Position numbers and translations under genes: made by a program. From Mycoplasma phocoeninasale (lineage in GTDB: Bacteria > Bacillota_I > Bacilli_A > Mycoplasmatales > Metamycoplasmataceae): 64,000 bases of DNA. The number at the start of each line of letters is the position of its first letter. The first letter of the stretch is position 1. Below the pieces are notes generated by a model, which was not told the origin of the DNA, did no database searches, and saw only the letters and a list, made by a program, of their open reading frames with translations. The stretch is from the NCBI RefSeq assembly GCF_012934885.1, contig NZ_CP051480.1:1-64000 (forward strand), read 5' to 3'. Of the stretch, positions 44,812 to 60,700 are shown piece by piece.

Positions 44812-44960
44812 ATCTTCCTAATTTTTAATAATTTTTGATTTGAAATATAAATAATGATTTCCGGTTTTCGTAAAACTTGATAAGCCTTAGAGTGTCTATC
44901 ATTTTTTTCAATAATATAATATTATCATTTTTTTTATTTTTTTGGCATAAGAATGCAATA

Positions 44961-44990
44961 AAAAAATAATAAAAAACACCGATTGGTGTT
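44961..44990 (-). terminator. Terminator of the tRNA operon
   Basis: AACACC-AATC-GGTGTT on the minus strand followed by TTTT and more T-rich sequence, 15 bases after tRNA-Phe. Confidence 0.85.
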
Positions 44991-45004
44991 AGTCATTTCT
45001 GAAA

Positions 45005-45080
45005 TGGTGGCTCCGGCAGGAATCGAACCAGCGACACACGGAGCTTCAATCCGTTGCTCTACCAACTGAGCTACAGAGCC
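45005..45080 (-). tRNA. tRNA-Phe (GAA)
   Basis: A 76-base cloverleaf with acceptor GGCTCTG/CGGAGCC, anticodon loop TTGAAGC (anticodon GAA), T-loop GGTTCGATTCC and encoded CCA. It is the last of eight tRNAs in the transcript. Confidence 0.96.
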
Positions 45081-45084
45081 AAAA

Positions 45085-45161
45085 TGGCGGTCCAGACGGG
45101 AATTGAACCCGCGATCTCTTCCGTGACAGGGAAGCGTATTAAACCACTTTACCACTGGACC
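45085..45161 (-). tRNA. tRNA-Asp (GTC)
   Basis: A 77-base cloverleaf, acceptor GGTCCAG/CTGGACC, anticodon stem CTTCC/GGAAG with loop CTGTCAC (anticodon GTC), discriminator G and encoded CCA. Confidence 0.96.
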
Positions 45162-45162
45162 G

Positions 45163-45238
45163 TGGTTGCGGAGATTGGATTCGAACCAATGACCTTTGGG
45201 TTATGAGCCCAACGAGCTGCCGCCTGCTCTACTCCGCT
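45163..45238 (-). tRNA. Initiator tRNA-fMet (CAT)
   Basis: A 76-base tRNA with anticodon loop CTCATAA closed by three G-C pairs (GGG/CCC) and an A-A mismatch at position 1:72, both initiator hallmarks. CCA is encoded. It is separated from tRNA-Asp by one base. Confidence 0.93.
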
Positions 45239-45244
45239 ATATAA

Positions 45245-45335
45245 TGGCGGGCAATGAGGGATTTGAACCCCCGCGGGCCGTGAAGCCCCTGGCAGTTTTC
45301 AAGACTGCTCCCTTCAGCCACTTGGGTAATTGCCC
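45245..45335 (-). tRNA. tRNA-Ser (TGA)
   Basis: A 91-base tRNA with the long variable arm of class II tRNAs, acceptor GGGCAAT/ATTGCCC, anticodon stem GCAGT/ACTGC with loop CTTGAAA (anticodon TGA, reading UCN), and encoded CCA. Confidence 0.95.
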
Positions 45336-45336
45336 A

Positions 45337-45412
45337 TGGTGGACCCAACAGGACTCGAACCTGTAACCGACCGGTTATGAGCCGGTTGCTCTAACCATTG
45401 AGCTATGGGTCC
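45337..45412 (-). tRNA. tRNA-Ile2 (CAT, lysidine type)
   Basis: A 76-base tRNA with anticodon loop CTCATAA and acceptor GGACCC/GGGTCC with discriminator A. The acceptor and anticodon stem (ACCGG/CCGGT) fit the isoleucine tRNA whose C34 is changed to lysidine by TilS, rather than methionine. The cluster order supports this. Confidence 0.8.
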
Positions 45413-45439
45413 GTGACAAAGATGTTGAGCTCATTCATA

Positions 45440-45516
45440 TGGTAGCACCGAAGAGAGTCGAACTCTTGACCTTCCGGGTATGAACCGGATGCTCTAACCA
45501 ACTGAGCTACAGTGCC
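45440..45516 (-). tRNA. Elongator tRNA-Met (CAT)
   Basis: A 77-base tRNA with anticodon loop TTCATAC in the stem TCCGG/CCGGA and encoded CCA. The first pair appears to be G-U. The loop sequence and position after tRNA-Ala fit the elongator methionine tRNA. Confidence 0.88.
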
Positions 45517-45520
45517 ATAA

Positions 45521-45597
45521 TGGTGGAGAGGAAGGGACTCGAACCCTCTACCTCCTGCGTGCAAGGCAGGCGCTCTGGCCAGGTGAGCTACCCCCCC
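45521..45597 (-). tRNA. tRNA-Ala (TGC)
   Basis: A 77-base tRNA with acceptor GGGGGGG/CCTCTCC (two G-U pairs), anticodon loop CTTGCAC (anticodon TGC) and encoded CCA. The G3-U70 pair, the alanine identity element, is present. Confidence 0.96.
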
Positions 45598-45598
45598 A

Positions 45599-45675
45599 TG
45601 GTGAAGAAGACAGGATTCGAACCTGCGACCGCTTGAGCCCAAGTCAAGTGCTCTACCAAGCTGAGCTACTTCTCC
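45599..45675 (-). tRNA. tRNA-Pro (TGG)
   Basis: A 77-base tRNA with acceptor GGAGAAG/CTTCTTC, anticodon stem CTTGA/TCAAG with loop CTTGGGC (anticodon TGG) and encoded CCA. It is first in the operon; the promoter must lie in the AT-rich 70 bases before obg ends. Confidence 0.96.
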
Positions 45676-45745
45676 ACTACATTGATAATCTTAATGCCTT
45701 ATTATTATATATAATTTTAAAAAGTTTTTTATAAAAAAATATTTT

Positions 45746-47011
45746 TTAAAAATCCTCTTCATTTCACACAAATTCGTAATCTTTGATTCTGATTGTATCG
45801 CCGTTTTTAACATTTGATTTCTTAATTAATTCATAAACCCCTAAAGCTTTTAATTTAGCGTTAAATCTTCAAAGGTTATCTAAGGAAACAACCGGAATTC
45901 GATCATAAACATAAAACACATCATCTCCAACAATTTCATAAGTATCATTATTTATTTTAATAATGTTAATTGGTGATTTGTCTAATGAAATGGTAATAAT
46001 ATCCTCGTTTATAGCAATATTTTGCAAAGTATTATTTTCTTGTACTTTTTCGAATAATACTCTTTTAACTTCATCGATATTATCATTAGTAATCGCAGAA
46101 TAAGAAATTAAATTTACATTAGGGTATTTCTTTTCAAATAATTTTTTATGCCCTTCAAAAGCTGGTAAATCATTTTTATTAGCGATGACTACTTGCGGTA
46201 GTTTTTCTAAGTTCAAGTTATATGCTCTTAATTCATCATTAATTGTTTCATAATCAGCAATCGGATCTTTGTTATCAGAACCAAAGTCGATAATATGGGC
46301 AATGATTTTACAACGCTCAATGTGTTTCAAGAATTGAATTCCAAGTCCTCGACCTTCATGAGCTTTTTCAATTAATCCTGGTAAATCAGCAACAACATAA
46401 GAGTGATCGAAATATTTAACTAGTCCAAGTTGTGGCACTAAGGTTGTAAAATCATAATCAGCAATTTTGGGTTTAGCGTTGGAAATTTGGGCTAAAGTTG
46501 AACTTTTTCCTGCACTTGGTTTACCAATAAAACCGACATCAGCTAAGACTTTCAAAATCAAATGAATTTGAAATTTTTCACCTTTAAGACCATTTTCACA
46601 AATACGTGGTGCAGTGTTTCGGCTAGATTTAAAATGTAGATTTCCTCTACCGCCTTTGCCACCTTTAGCAATTAAATAGTTTTTTTCTTCAACAATGTCG
46701 ACTTTTAGTTTGTCATTAACATAAACCATGGTCCCAAGCGGAACTTTAATAAATAAGTCATCACCTTTAGCTCCATAAGCATTTTTGGGTTTACCATTCT
46801 CTCCTGATTTAGCTACTATTTTGTTTTGATAGTAAAATGGTAGTAGCGTATTCTGTCCAGTATCACCGACAAAATAAACATTTCCTCCATCACCACCATC
46901 ACCACCATCAGGACCACCGCGGTCAACATTTGCTTCACGACGAAAACTAATTATTCCATTGCCACCATCCCCTGCTTGAACAGAGATTTTAACTTCATCA
47001 ATAAATTTCAT
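45746..47011 (-). CDS. obg: GTPase Obg (CgtA)
   Basis: Obg is an essential GTPase involved in 50S assembly. The 421-residue protein has the glycine-rich Obg fold (MKFIDEVKISVQAGDGGNG, GGPDGGDGGDGGNV), the G domain with GKPSAGKSSTLAQI, DLPGLIEKAHEGRGLG and NKNDLPAFE, and a C-terminal OCT domain (about residues 350-421). The P-loop has Ala where many Obg proteins have Val. TGA codons at about 45871 and 45766 are Trp; the stop is TAA at 45748-45746. The gene lies just upstream of the tRNA operon on the same strand. Confidence 0.96.
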
Positions 47012-47075
47012 GTAAGTATTTTAACAAAATAAAGGTGTTTTGTAGGTAATAAAGTAACAATTGATTTTGATAATT

Positions 47076-47104
47076 AAAAAATAAAAAAGAAAGTGCAAAC
47101 TTTC
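47076..47104 (-). terminator. Terminator after metG
   Basis: GAAAGTTTGCACTTTC on the minus strand followed by TTTTTTATTTTTT, immediately after the metG stop. Confidence 0.85.
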
Positions 47105-47109
47105 TCTCT

Positions 47110-49453
<2,344 letters not shown>

Positions 49454-49624
49454 AATTTATAAATTATAAATGATAAAACGCATATTATTTTATCATAATT
49501 AACATAAAAGCTAAAAGTTAGGTTTATTGTTATATATTTAAAAATCTTTAAATAAAATAAATAGTTAAAATTATAGAAAAATACTATTTCTAATTCAAAT
49601 TACTAATTAAATGCTAAAAATGCA
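49454..49624. other. AT-rich intergenic region between trmN-like gene and rRNA terminator
   Basis: About 170 bases of very AT-rich sequence holding no ORF or RNA I can support. It should contain the minus-strand promoter of the methyltransferase-metG unit. No 5S rRNA gene is visible here. Confidence 0.5.
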
Positions 49625-49651
49625 AAGAAAAAAACCCAGACTGGGTTTTTA
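49625..49651 (-). terminator. Terminator of the rRNA operon
   Basis: AAAAACCCAG-TCTGGGTTTTT on the minus strand, followed by a further T run, about 80 bases after the 23S 3' end. Confidence 0.88.
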
Positions 49652-49729
49652 ATTCTGCGGCTCATCGCATTATGTTCTCTGAAAACTGAATATCGTTATA
49701 ATTTAGATTAATCTTCTATAGAATTCACT

Positions 49730-52623
<2,894 letters not shown>

Positions 52624-52820
52624 AGTTGTTTTGTTATTTTGTTGTATGACCTATTGTTGTCTTTAATTTTGATATATATATTCTATAGGTTGATCTAAAC
52701 TTTGAAATATTAATTAATATAATTTTTCAATGTCGATATTCAGTTTTCAAAGAACAAAAGAGAGATAGATCTCTCAAAACTGAATACGAATATGTTTTCC
52801 ATAACTAGGTGTACTCCGTA
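52624..52820 (-). other. 16S-23S spacer without tRNA genes
   Basis: The spacer is about 197 bases, carries no tRNA, and holds two copies of a GAAAACTGAATA-type block that form one arm each of the 16S and 23S processing stems. GTTCTTTGAAAACTGAA also resembles the boxA antitermination signal. Confidence 0.75.
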
Positions 52821-54343
<1,523 letters not shown>

Positions 54344-54403
54344 GATTTTGGTTGTTTTTTTGTTTTTTGTTATTTAAAATTATTTTTTTAAATTGACGTT
54401 ATG

Positions 54404-54430
54404 GTATTCGTATTCAGTTTTCAAAGAACT
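54404..54430 (-). promoter_or_regulatory. 16S 5' processing arm and boxA-like signal
   Basis: GTTCTTTGAAAACTGAATACG on the minus strand (here read in parts: GTTCTTTGAAAAC then TGAATACG) pairs with the copy in the spacer and includes a boxA-like antitermination sequence. Confidence 0.6.
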
Positions 54431-54478
54431 ATCTTTTGTAACATTATCAATTATTAAATTTAATTAAAATGCTATTTA

Positions 54479-54484
54479 ATTATA
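54479..54484 (-). promoter_or_regulatory. -10 box of the rRNA operon
   Basis: TATGTATAAT (extended -10; TATAAT at 54484-54479) lies about 140 bases before the 16S 5' end. The -35 region is weak, as is common in mycoplasmas. Confidence 0.55.
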
Positions 54485-54524
54485 CATAGTTTCCAAAAAT
54501 ATTTTATTAAATTCTTAAAAAAAA

Positions 54525-54556
54525 TAAAAAAACGGATTTTCACCGTATTTTTTATT
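54525..54556 (-). terminator. Terminator after rpmF
   Basis: AAATACGG-TGAAAAT-CCGTTTTTTT on the minus strand ends the ribosomal protein cluster and isolates the rRNA promoter. Confidence 0.8.
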
Positions 54557-54586
54557 AAATTATTAATTTTTAGATTAAATGTCAAA

Positions 54587-54784
54587 TTACTTAATTTTGT
54601 CATTCAAAGCTACTTTTATGAATTTTGTCCCTTTATAAAAACCACAATATTTGCAAGCTTGGTGAGGGATAATTTGTTGTTTGCAATTACTACATTCAGT
54701 AAGAGTTACTACATCTAGTGCATGATGACTTCTTCTCAGATGTTTTCTTTGTTTCGAAGTTTTACGTTTTGGTACTATAGCCAT
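54587..54784 (-). CDS. rpmF: 50S ribosomal protein L32
   Basis: A 65-residue protein starting MAIVPKRKTSKQRKHLRRSH, with a Cys4 zinc ribbon (CSNCKQQIIPHQACKYCG) intact, so it is the zinc-binding C+ form of L32. It is 16 bases after rplQ and the last gene of the cluster. Its ATG follows an AAGGAG site. Confidence 0.97.
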   Translation of the reverse strand: MAIVPKRKTSKQRKHLRRSHHALDVVTLTECSNCKQQIIPHQACKYCGFYKGTKFIKVALNDKIK

Positions 54785-54800
54785 TTTTATCTCCTTATTA

Positions 54801-55166
54801 TTATACTAGTTGAATAATAGCCATTTTTGCATTATCGCCTTGACGATTTGCAACTTTTATTATTCTGGTATATCCACCGTTTCTTGTTTGATATTTAGGA
54901 CCTAAAACATCAAATAGATATTGTAGTGAATCCTTATTTTTCACATCTGATGAAATTATTCTTAAAAATTTCGCTGCCTGTCTTCTTGTAGCTAAAGTAT
55001 TTTTCTTAGCTAGTGTAATCATTTTTTCGGCACTTGATCTAATTCTTTTAGCACGTTCTAAAGTAGTATTAAGTTTTCCGTGAATTAATAAATCAGTAAC
55101 CAATGTTCTTTCAACATGATTTCATCATTCAGTATTTCTACGGAATAATTGTTTTGGATTTGCCAT
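54801..55166 (-). CDS. rplQ: 50S ribosomal protein L17
   Basis: L17 lies near the exit tunnel. The 121-residue protein starts [15 protein letters not shown], where the two Trp are TGA codons; a standard-code reading would start too late, inside the gene. The body has [18 protein letters not shown] and ends with a typical [19 protein letters not shown] segment. The ATG at 55166 overlaps the rpoA stop (TAATG), a classic rpoA-rplQ coupling. Confidence 0.97.
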
Positions 55167-56257
55167 TATTCTTCTCCTTCCATATCTTTAACATCATCAC
55201 CTATCTCTAATGACTCTTCTTCATTTTCATTAGTTGAATCATCTTCTGATGTGTTATCTAATCCTATGATTGCTTTTCTTTCTCTTCATTCGTTTCGTTT
55301 GTTAACAATATCCAGAACAGATTTTTTACCTAAGTTCTTAATGTTTGAAAGTTCTTCATCACTAAGTTTGTCTAACTCATCAATTGTTAAATAGCCTGCT
55401 CTTCTTAGAGCGTTAAGAGATCTAATAGTTAAATTTAATTTTTCGATTGAAATTTGAGCCTTTGGAGCTTTTTCTTTTTTCTCTTTATTATCATCAAACA
55501 AACTAATTGTTTCTAAACTATCGATATTGCCAATGATTTGAAAATGGGCAACAATAATTTTAGCTGCTTGTTCCATGGCATCTTTTGCTAGAATAGTGCC
55601 ATCAGTTTCAACATGAATTTTTAGTCTTTCTTCAATGGTTTTTGATGAGCTATTGAGATCTTCAAATGAGATTCCACATTTTTTAACAGGACTAAAATCA
55701 CTATCCATTGCTAAAATTTGTCCTCTTGAGATTTTTGATGCTAGCTTTGGACCGTATTCCATTATTATTGATTTGTTTTCTTCGAAATCAATGAAGCCGC
55801 GACCAGTTCTTAAAAATAAGTCAAATTCTAATGAACTATCTTCTGATAAAGTCGCAATATGTTGATCTCTGTTAACAATTTCTAGTCCGGGAATTACATC
55901 TTCAATATCAGAAGCATTAACCTCACCATCTTTTTTAGATTTAAATGAAATCTTAACTAAGTTTTCCTTTTCAAATACTTCAGGATTGTAAGCAAAACGA
56001 ATTTTTCTAATATTTGATACTAAAGTAATTGCGTCTTCTTTAATTCCTGGGATAGTTTGAAATTCATGTTCAACATTTTTAATTTTTATAGCAAAAGGCG
56101 CAACTGAAGTAATTGAAGATAGTAATGTTCTTCTAATTACAGTCCCAATTGTGCTTCCATAGCCGCGCATTAAGGGTTCAATTACATAAGTAGTATTGAA
56201 ATCATTAGTACGTTCTGCTATTAACTCTTTATATGTTATTTTTTGGATTTTTTCCAT
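55166..56257 (-). CDS. rpoA: DNA-directed RNA polymerase subunit alpha
   Basis: The alpha dimer scaffolds RNA polymerase assembly and its CTD contacts DNA and activators. The 363-residue protein has the NTD with YVIEPLMRGYGSTIGTVIRR and a CTD with IEKLNLTIRSLNALRRAGY and LGKKSVLDIVNK. After the CTD a tail of about 35 residues follows, rich in Asp, Glu, Ser and Asn (LDNTSEDDSTNENEEE), reached by reading a TGA at 55288-55286 as Trp; it is beyond the normal end of alpha. The stop overlaps rplQ. It follows rpsK by 33 bases. Confidence 0.97.
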
Positions 56258-56290
56258 TTTCTCTCCTATTCTTCTTATTTTTAAGTATTC

Positions 56291-56665
56291 TTATGCTCTT
56301 TTAAGAATTTTTTTAGGAGGACGTGTACCATTGTGTGGAGTAGGAGTTACATCTTTAACATCCTTAATTGTAAGTCCACTGGTTTCAATTTGTTTTCTAG
56401 CGGTACTTTTTCCTGGACCGATTCCTTTAACTAAAATTGAAACTTCTTTTAAGCCAAAATCTTTTGCTTTTTCTAAAGCAGCAGCGGCTGCTAAACCAGC
56501 TGCATAAGGGGTTTTTTTCTTAGTTCCTTTGTAACCAATTGCTCCTGATGATGATCAAGCAAAAACATTACCTTTTAAATCTGAAAATGAAACAATAGTA
56601 TTTTGGTAAGTTGAGTGAATATGGGCAATACCTTGTGTTATAACTTTTTTATTCTTTTTAGCCAT
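56291..56665 (-). CDS. rpsK: 30S ribosomal protein S11
   Basis: S11 forms part of the platform of the 30S subunit. The 124-residue protein shows [19 protein letters not shown], then [20 protein letters not shown] with a TGA-coded Trp, and ends [18 protein letters not shown]. The TGA splits it under the standard code. It starts two bases after the rpsM stop. Confidence 0.97.
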
Positions 56666-56667
56666 TA

Positions 56668-57036
56668 TTATTTACCTTTCTTTCCTGCTATTGTTTTTCT
56701 TGGACCTTTTCTAGTTCTAGCATTTTTCTTAGTAGATTGTCCTCTAACTGGAAGTCCTTTTCTATGTCTAAGTCCACGGTATGATTTAATTTCCATTAAT
56801 CTTTTAATGTTTAAGTTAATTTCTCTTCTTAAATCACCTTCAGTGGCATATTTTTTCGCTTCATCACGAATACGAGTTAATTCTTCTTCAGTTAAATCTT
56901 TAACTCTTTTTTCACCATCAACGTTTGCGTCAACTAAAATTTTAGCTGCTAATGGACGGCCGATTCCAAAAATATATGTTAATGAAATGCGAGCCTTTTT
57001 ATTATTTGGAATTTCTATATTTAAAACTCTAGCCAT
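56668..57036 (-). CDS. rpsM: 30S ribosomal protein S13
   Basis: S13 sits in the 30S head and bridges to the 50S subunit. The 122-residue protein begins [20 protein letters not shown] and has [32 protein letters not shown] and a basic tail [16 protein letters not shown]. The length and motifs are standard. It lies between rpmJ and rpsK, the conserved order. Confidence 0.98.
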   Translation of the reverse strand: MARVLNIEIPNNKKARISLTYIFGIGRPLAAKILVDANVDGEKRVKDLTEEELTRIRDEAKKYATEGDLRREINLNIKRLMEIKSYRGLRHRKGLPVRGQSTKKNARTRKGPRKTIAGKKGK

Positions 57037-57041
57037 TTTGA

Positions 57042-57155
57042 TTATCCTTGTCTTTGTTTATGTTTTGGGTTAATACAGATAACTCTATTAACTCCGTGTC
57101 TTTTAATTATTTTGCAATCTTTACAAATGCGTTTGATTGAAGCTCTAACCTTCAT
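57042..57155 (-). CDS. rpmJ: 50S ribosomal protein L36
   Basis: A 37-residue protein, [17 protein letters not shown] to [11 protein letters not shown], with the CxxC..CxxxxH zinc site intact (C+ form). It is too short for usual ORF cut-offs. It lies five bases before rpsM and nine after infA, its standard place. Confidence 0.96.
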   Translation of the reverse strand: MKVRASIKRICKDCKIIKRHGVNRVICINPKHKQRQG

Positions 57156-57164
57156 ATTTTCTCC

Positions 57165-57380
57165 TTATTTATGTCTAAAAACAATTCTACCCTTTGTCAT
57201 CTCATAAGGGCTTAGTTCAACATCAACATGATCACCAGGGATCATACGAATATTGTGAAATGACATTTTTCCTGAAATCGTTGCTTTTATTGTTATGCCA
57301 TTTTCTAATAAAACATCGTAATTTTGAGTTGAGTGCATTTTGATAATTTTGCCTGACATTTTTAGTGCATCTTTTGCCAT
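57165..57380 (-). CDS. infA: Translation initiation factor IF-1
   Basis: IF-1 occupies the A site during initiation. The 71-residue OB-fold protein has [38 protein letters not shown] and [20 protein letters not shown]. Its ATG overlaps the map stop (TAATG). The map-infA-rpmJ order is conserved in Firmicutes. Confidence 0.98.
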   Translation of the reverse strand: MAKDALKMSGKIIKMHSTQNYDVLLENGITIKATISGKMSFHNIRMIPGDHVDVELSPYEMTKGRIVFRHK

Positions 57381-58132
57381 TAAATATTTTCTCCTGATAA
57401 AATGTATGCTTGATTATTATCGATTAAAATGGTTTGTTCGTAATGTGCTGTATTAAACCCTAGTGGGTCATAGACAGTTCATCCATCATTTTTAACTAAT
57501 ACATTTTTTGATTTTTGCAATATCATAGGTTCAATGCATATAACCATACCATTGCGAATAATTTCGCCTGTATTTGATATTCCATCGTTATGTACAAATG
57601 GATCTTCATGTAAGTGACGACCAATACCATGACCTGTATATTCATCGGGAGTAAAGTATCCATTTTGACGAATGATATTTCCAATTGCATGGGAAATATC
57701 ACCAATTCGTTTGCCAACTTTTATGGCATTAAAACCTGCATAGAAAGCGTCTTTTGCTATTTGAATTAATTTTCTATCATCTTCACTAATATTACCAACA
57801 CCTTTGGTAAAAGCCGAATCAGAGTAGTATCCTTCTCAAATAACACCAGTATCAATTTTTATAATATCACCATCTTTAACAACGTAGTTGCTTGGGATAC
57901 CATGAATTAATTCTTCATTGACTGATATACAACATGTAGCAGGAAAACCATATTGTCCTAAAAACGCTGGTTTTCCGCCTCTTTTTCTTATTTCTTTAAA
58001 AGCGACGCTATCAATTTCTTTTAAAGAAACGCCTGGGCTTATAAAGTCAAAAAGAATTTTTTTAACTTCTGCCAAGATTGAACATGCCTTTTTAATCTTT
58101 TCGATTTCAAATTGATTTTTAATAATTACCAT
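57380..58132 (-). CDS. map: Methionine aminopeptidase type I
   Basis: Map removes the initiator Met from nascent proteins. The 250-residue enzyme carries the metal ligands in [20 protein letters not shown] (two Asp), [14 protein letters not shown] (His), the Glu in VICIEPMI and the Glu near the C terminus in [12 protein letters not shown] at 57838-57836 and others are Trp. Its ATG overlaps the adk stop by 7 bases and its stop overlaps infA by one base, so adk-map-infA are coupled. Confidence 0.96.
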
Positions 58133-58785
58133 TTTAAAGCGTCCTCAACATCTGAATATACTTTTTCAATTTCTTGGTAACCATTAACTTCAACCAGCAT
58201 GTTCTTTTCCTTATAGTATTGAATTAAACATTCAGTTTGCATTTCATAAATCTTTAAACGTTTTTCAATTACCTCAGGTTCATCATCGGGTCTCTTTATG
58301 ACTTTTGTGTGGCATTTTACACAAAGGTCATTTTCCAATGGCGTAAATAAATCCATGTGATAAATTGTTTTACAATTTGGGCATATTCTTCTTTTTGACA
58401 GTCTTTCAATAATTTGATCTTTTGTTATTTTTAGCAAAATAACTTTATCAATTTTCACATTTTGATTTTCTAATGAATCTAAAAAGGTGGCTTGATCAAA
58501 TGTACGAGGGTAGCCATCAAGAATGAATGCCACTCCATCCTTAACTAAATCGATTAGTCTTGATTTAACGATTTCGTTAGTGATAGTATCGTCAACATAT
58601 TTACCTGAATCCAAAATCTCTTTTACTCTATTGCCTAATGGTGTGTTATTTTTTATTTCTTGACGAAACATGTCACCAGTAGACAGCTGAAAGTATTGAT
58701 GTCTTTTAACAAGTAAAGTGGCAATTGAACCTTTTCCAGCGCCAGGAGCACCTAAAAAGATTAAATTTGGTTTATGTTTTATCAT
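58126..58785 (-). CDS. adk: Adenylate kinase
   Basis: Adk interconverts AMP, ADP and ATP. The 219-residue long-form enzyme has the P-loop FLGAPGAGKGSIATLL, LSTGDMFRQE, DGYPRTFDQA, and a LID domain with four Cys (CPNC and CVKC) that should bind structural zinc, as in Gram-positive enzymes. The ATG lies inside the last codons of secY and the stop overlaps map. secY-adk-map is the standard order of the spc operon end. Confidence 0.97.
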   Translation of the reverse strand: MIKHKPNLIFLGAPGAGKGSIATLLVKRHQYFQLSTGDMFRQEIKNNTPLGNRVKEILDSGKYVDDTITNEIVKSRLIDLVKDGVAFILDGYPRTFDQATFLDSLENQNVKIDKVILLKITKDQIIERLSKRRICPNCKTIYHMDLFTPLENDLCVKCHTKVIKRPDDEPEVIEKRLKIYEMQTECLIQYYKEKNMLVEVNGYQEIEKVYSDVEDALKW

Positions 58786-60251
58786 ATTAAGTCTTCCTCT
58801 TCTTCGCCGTAAACTTCTTTTAGTTCTCTAATTTGACGTCTCTTTCTTGCTAACTCTTGTGATTTATATCTAGCCTTAATTTGTTGAACAGTTTCATATG
58901 CTGTTGATACTAAAATCATAATGCTAGTTCCTCCAAAAGCTATTGCTGCTGGCATTCCAAACATTTGTTGAATAAATTGCAGCGCTCCTAGAGCAATTAA
59001 ATATCCAGTCGAGAAAAACGATAATCTTAGAACAATATTTAGTAAATATGTTTCGGTTTGATCTCCCGGTCTAACACCAGGAATGAATGAACTACTTTTA
59101 GCAAAATCTTCACTGATTTTATCAATTCTTGATTGTTGAATACCCATTAAAATGGTTAAACCAAATGTTAATAAAACAAATAAGAAGAATCCTAAAGGTT
59201 GTGTTAGTTGTAAATTATTATTAACTCATTGATAATAGCGACTTGTATTCGGGTTAAACAAGTTAGCGATTAGCATAGGGACACTAAGAATCATCATTGA
59301 AAAAATAACACTCATTATTCCCGCCGGATTTGCTTTAATTGGTAGAAAACTTAATTCTTTTTCGTTTTTAGAAAGTCCAGCTCCAACCTGTTGAATTGGA
59401 ATTCTTCTTTCAGCTATTGTGAATATAACAATAATGAATATTATTAGTAGGTATGATAGTAAATAAACACAGTAGTTTATGATTTCTTTTAATACCAAAT
59501 TATTTTGTTTGGTTGATGGTACATAGAATTCAAAAGCATGTCTGAAGGTTGGAATTAAATTGTTAGCAATTCCAATAAAGATCATAATACTTGTTCCATT
59601 TCCCACACCTTTATTAGTGATTTGTTCACTCAAAAAAAGTGAGAAGAAAGCACCAGCTACTAAAATCATTGGTAAAATGAAATATTGATAAGCATTCATT
59701 CCGCTCGGTCCTAATATTGCTACTAATTTCGGATCAAAACTAATACCGAATCCTTGACTTTGAGTATTAGTTAGCGCCCTAGTAATAAAAATAGCTTGAA
59801 ATACTGCGAAAATAAATGTTATTCCATAAGTTATGAAGTTAATTTTGATTCGCCCTTGTGGTCCTGATTGGCTCAACCGGTGAATAGCAGGAAAGGCTTT
59901 TGTTTGTAATATCATCAGTACTAGACTGGATGAAATAAACGGTCCGATCCCTAAGGCAACAATTGAAAATCTCCTCAATCCACCGCCACCTACAAGATTT
60001 AAAATTCCAAAGAAATCACCTTGGTTAAGACGATCTGCGTTGGAAATGTTTACACCGGGTATTGTAATGGTTCCTATTGCTAGAAAAAGTGTAATGATAA
60101 ATAAGGTAATCAGAATTTTTTTAAATAAATCGTGATTTTTCCATCATTCTGATCACGTATTTTTTTTCTCAGTGAAAAACTTATCGATCGCTAATTTACG
60201 TTCGATTTTTTCATCATTAACTAGCCCTTCTAACTGTTTTTTTCTTGCCAT
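58779..60251 (-). CDS. secY: Protein translocase subunit SecY
   Basis: SecY forms the channel of the Sec translocon. The 490-residue protein has about ten membrane segments, the plug region GRIKINFITYGIT area after GLRRFSIVALGIGPFISS, and a cytosolic loop AERRIPIQQVG. It carries an N-terminal hydrophilic stretch of about 40 residues (MARKKQLEGLVNDEKIERK onward) and a basic and acidic C-terminal tail ending EEEEDLIW. TGA codons are Trp, including the last residue before TAA 58781-58779. The start ATG overlaps the rplO stop, and the end overlaps adk. Confidence 0.96.
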
Positions 60252-60685
60252 TATTTAACCTCGATTTTGCCCCCAGCTTTTTCTACTGCTTCACGAGCAG
60301 ATTTTGAAAGCGACAATACTTGAACAACTAATTTTTTAGTTAATTCGCCACTACCTAGTATTTTAACTGGTAATGAGCCTTTTATTAATTTTTTTTCAAA
60401 TAAGGTTTCATATGAAACAATTTCGTTATCGTTGTAAACTCTCTCAAGATCTCTTAAGTTTACAACTTGGTATTCAACGTGATTTACATTATTAAAACCA
60501 CGTTTTGGAATTCTTCTAAATAATGGTAATTGACCACCTTCGAATCCCATTCTTACTGTACTTCTTTTAGTTTGACCGCTTTGACCACGACCAGCTTGTT
60601 TACCTTTTCCAGCTGCATGTCCACGCCCAACACGATGTTTTTTAGGACGAGATCCTGGAGTGGGTTTCAAATTATTTAATTGCAT
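60251..60685 (-). CDS. rplO: 50S ribosomal protein L15
   Basis: A 144-residue protein with the Gly/Lys-rich N terminus GSRPKKHRVGRGHAAGKG and the L15 core GFEGGQLPLFRRIPKRGF. It follows rpsE by 15 bases: rpmD (L30), normally between them, is absent. Its TAA overlaps the secY ATG. Confidence 0.98.
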   Translation of the reverse strand: MQLNNLKPTPGSRPKKHRVGRGHAAGKGKQAGRGQSGQTKRSTVRMGFEGGQLPLFRRIPKRGFNNVNHVEYQVVNLRDLERVYNDNEIVSYETLFEKKLIKGSLPVKILGSGELTKKLVVQVLSLSKSAREAVEKAGGKIEVK

Positions 60686-60700
60686 AATTTCTCCTTAAAT

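Noticed and set aside
45403-45642. Minus-strand ORFs across the tRNA cluster
   Set aside because: They overlap well-formed tRNA genes completely.
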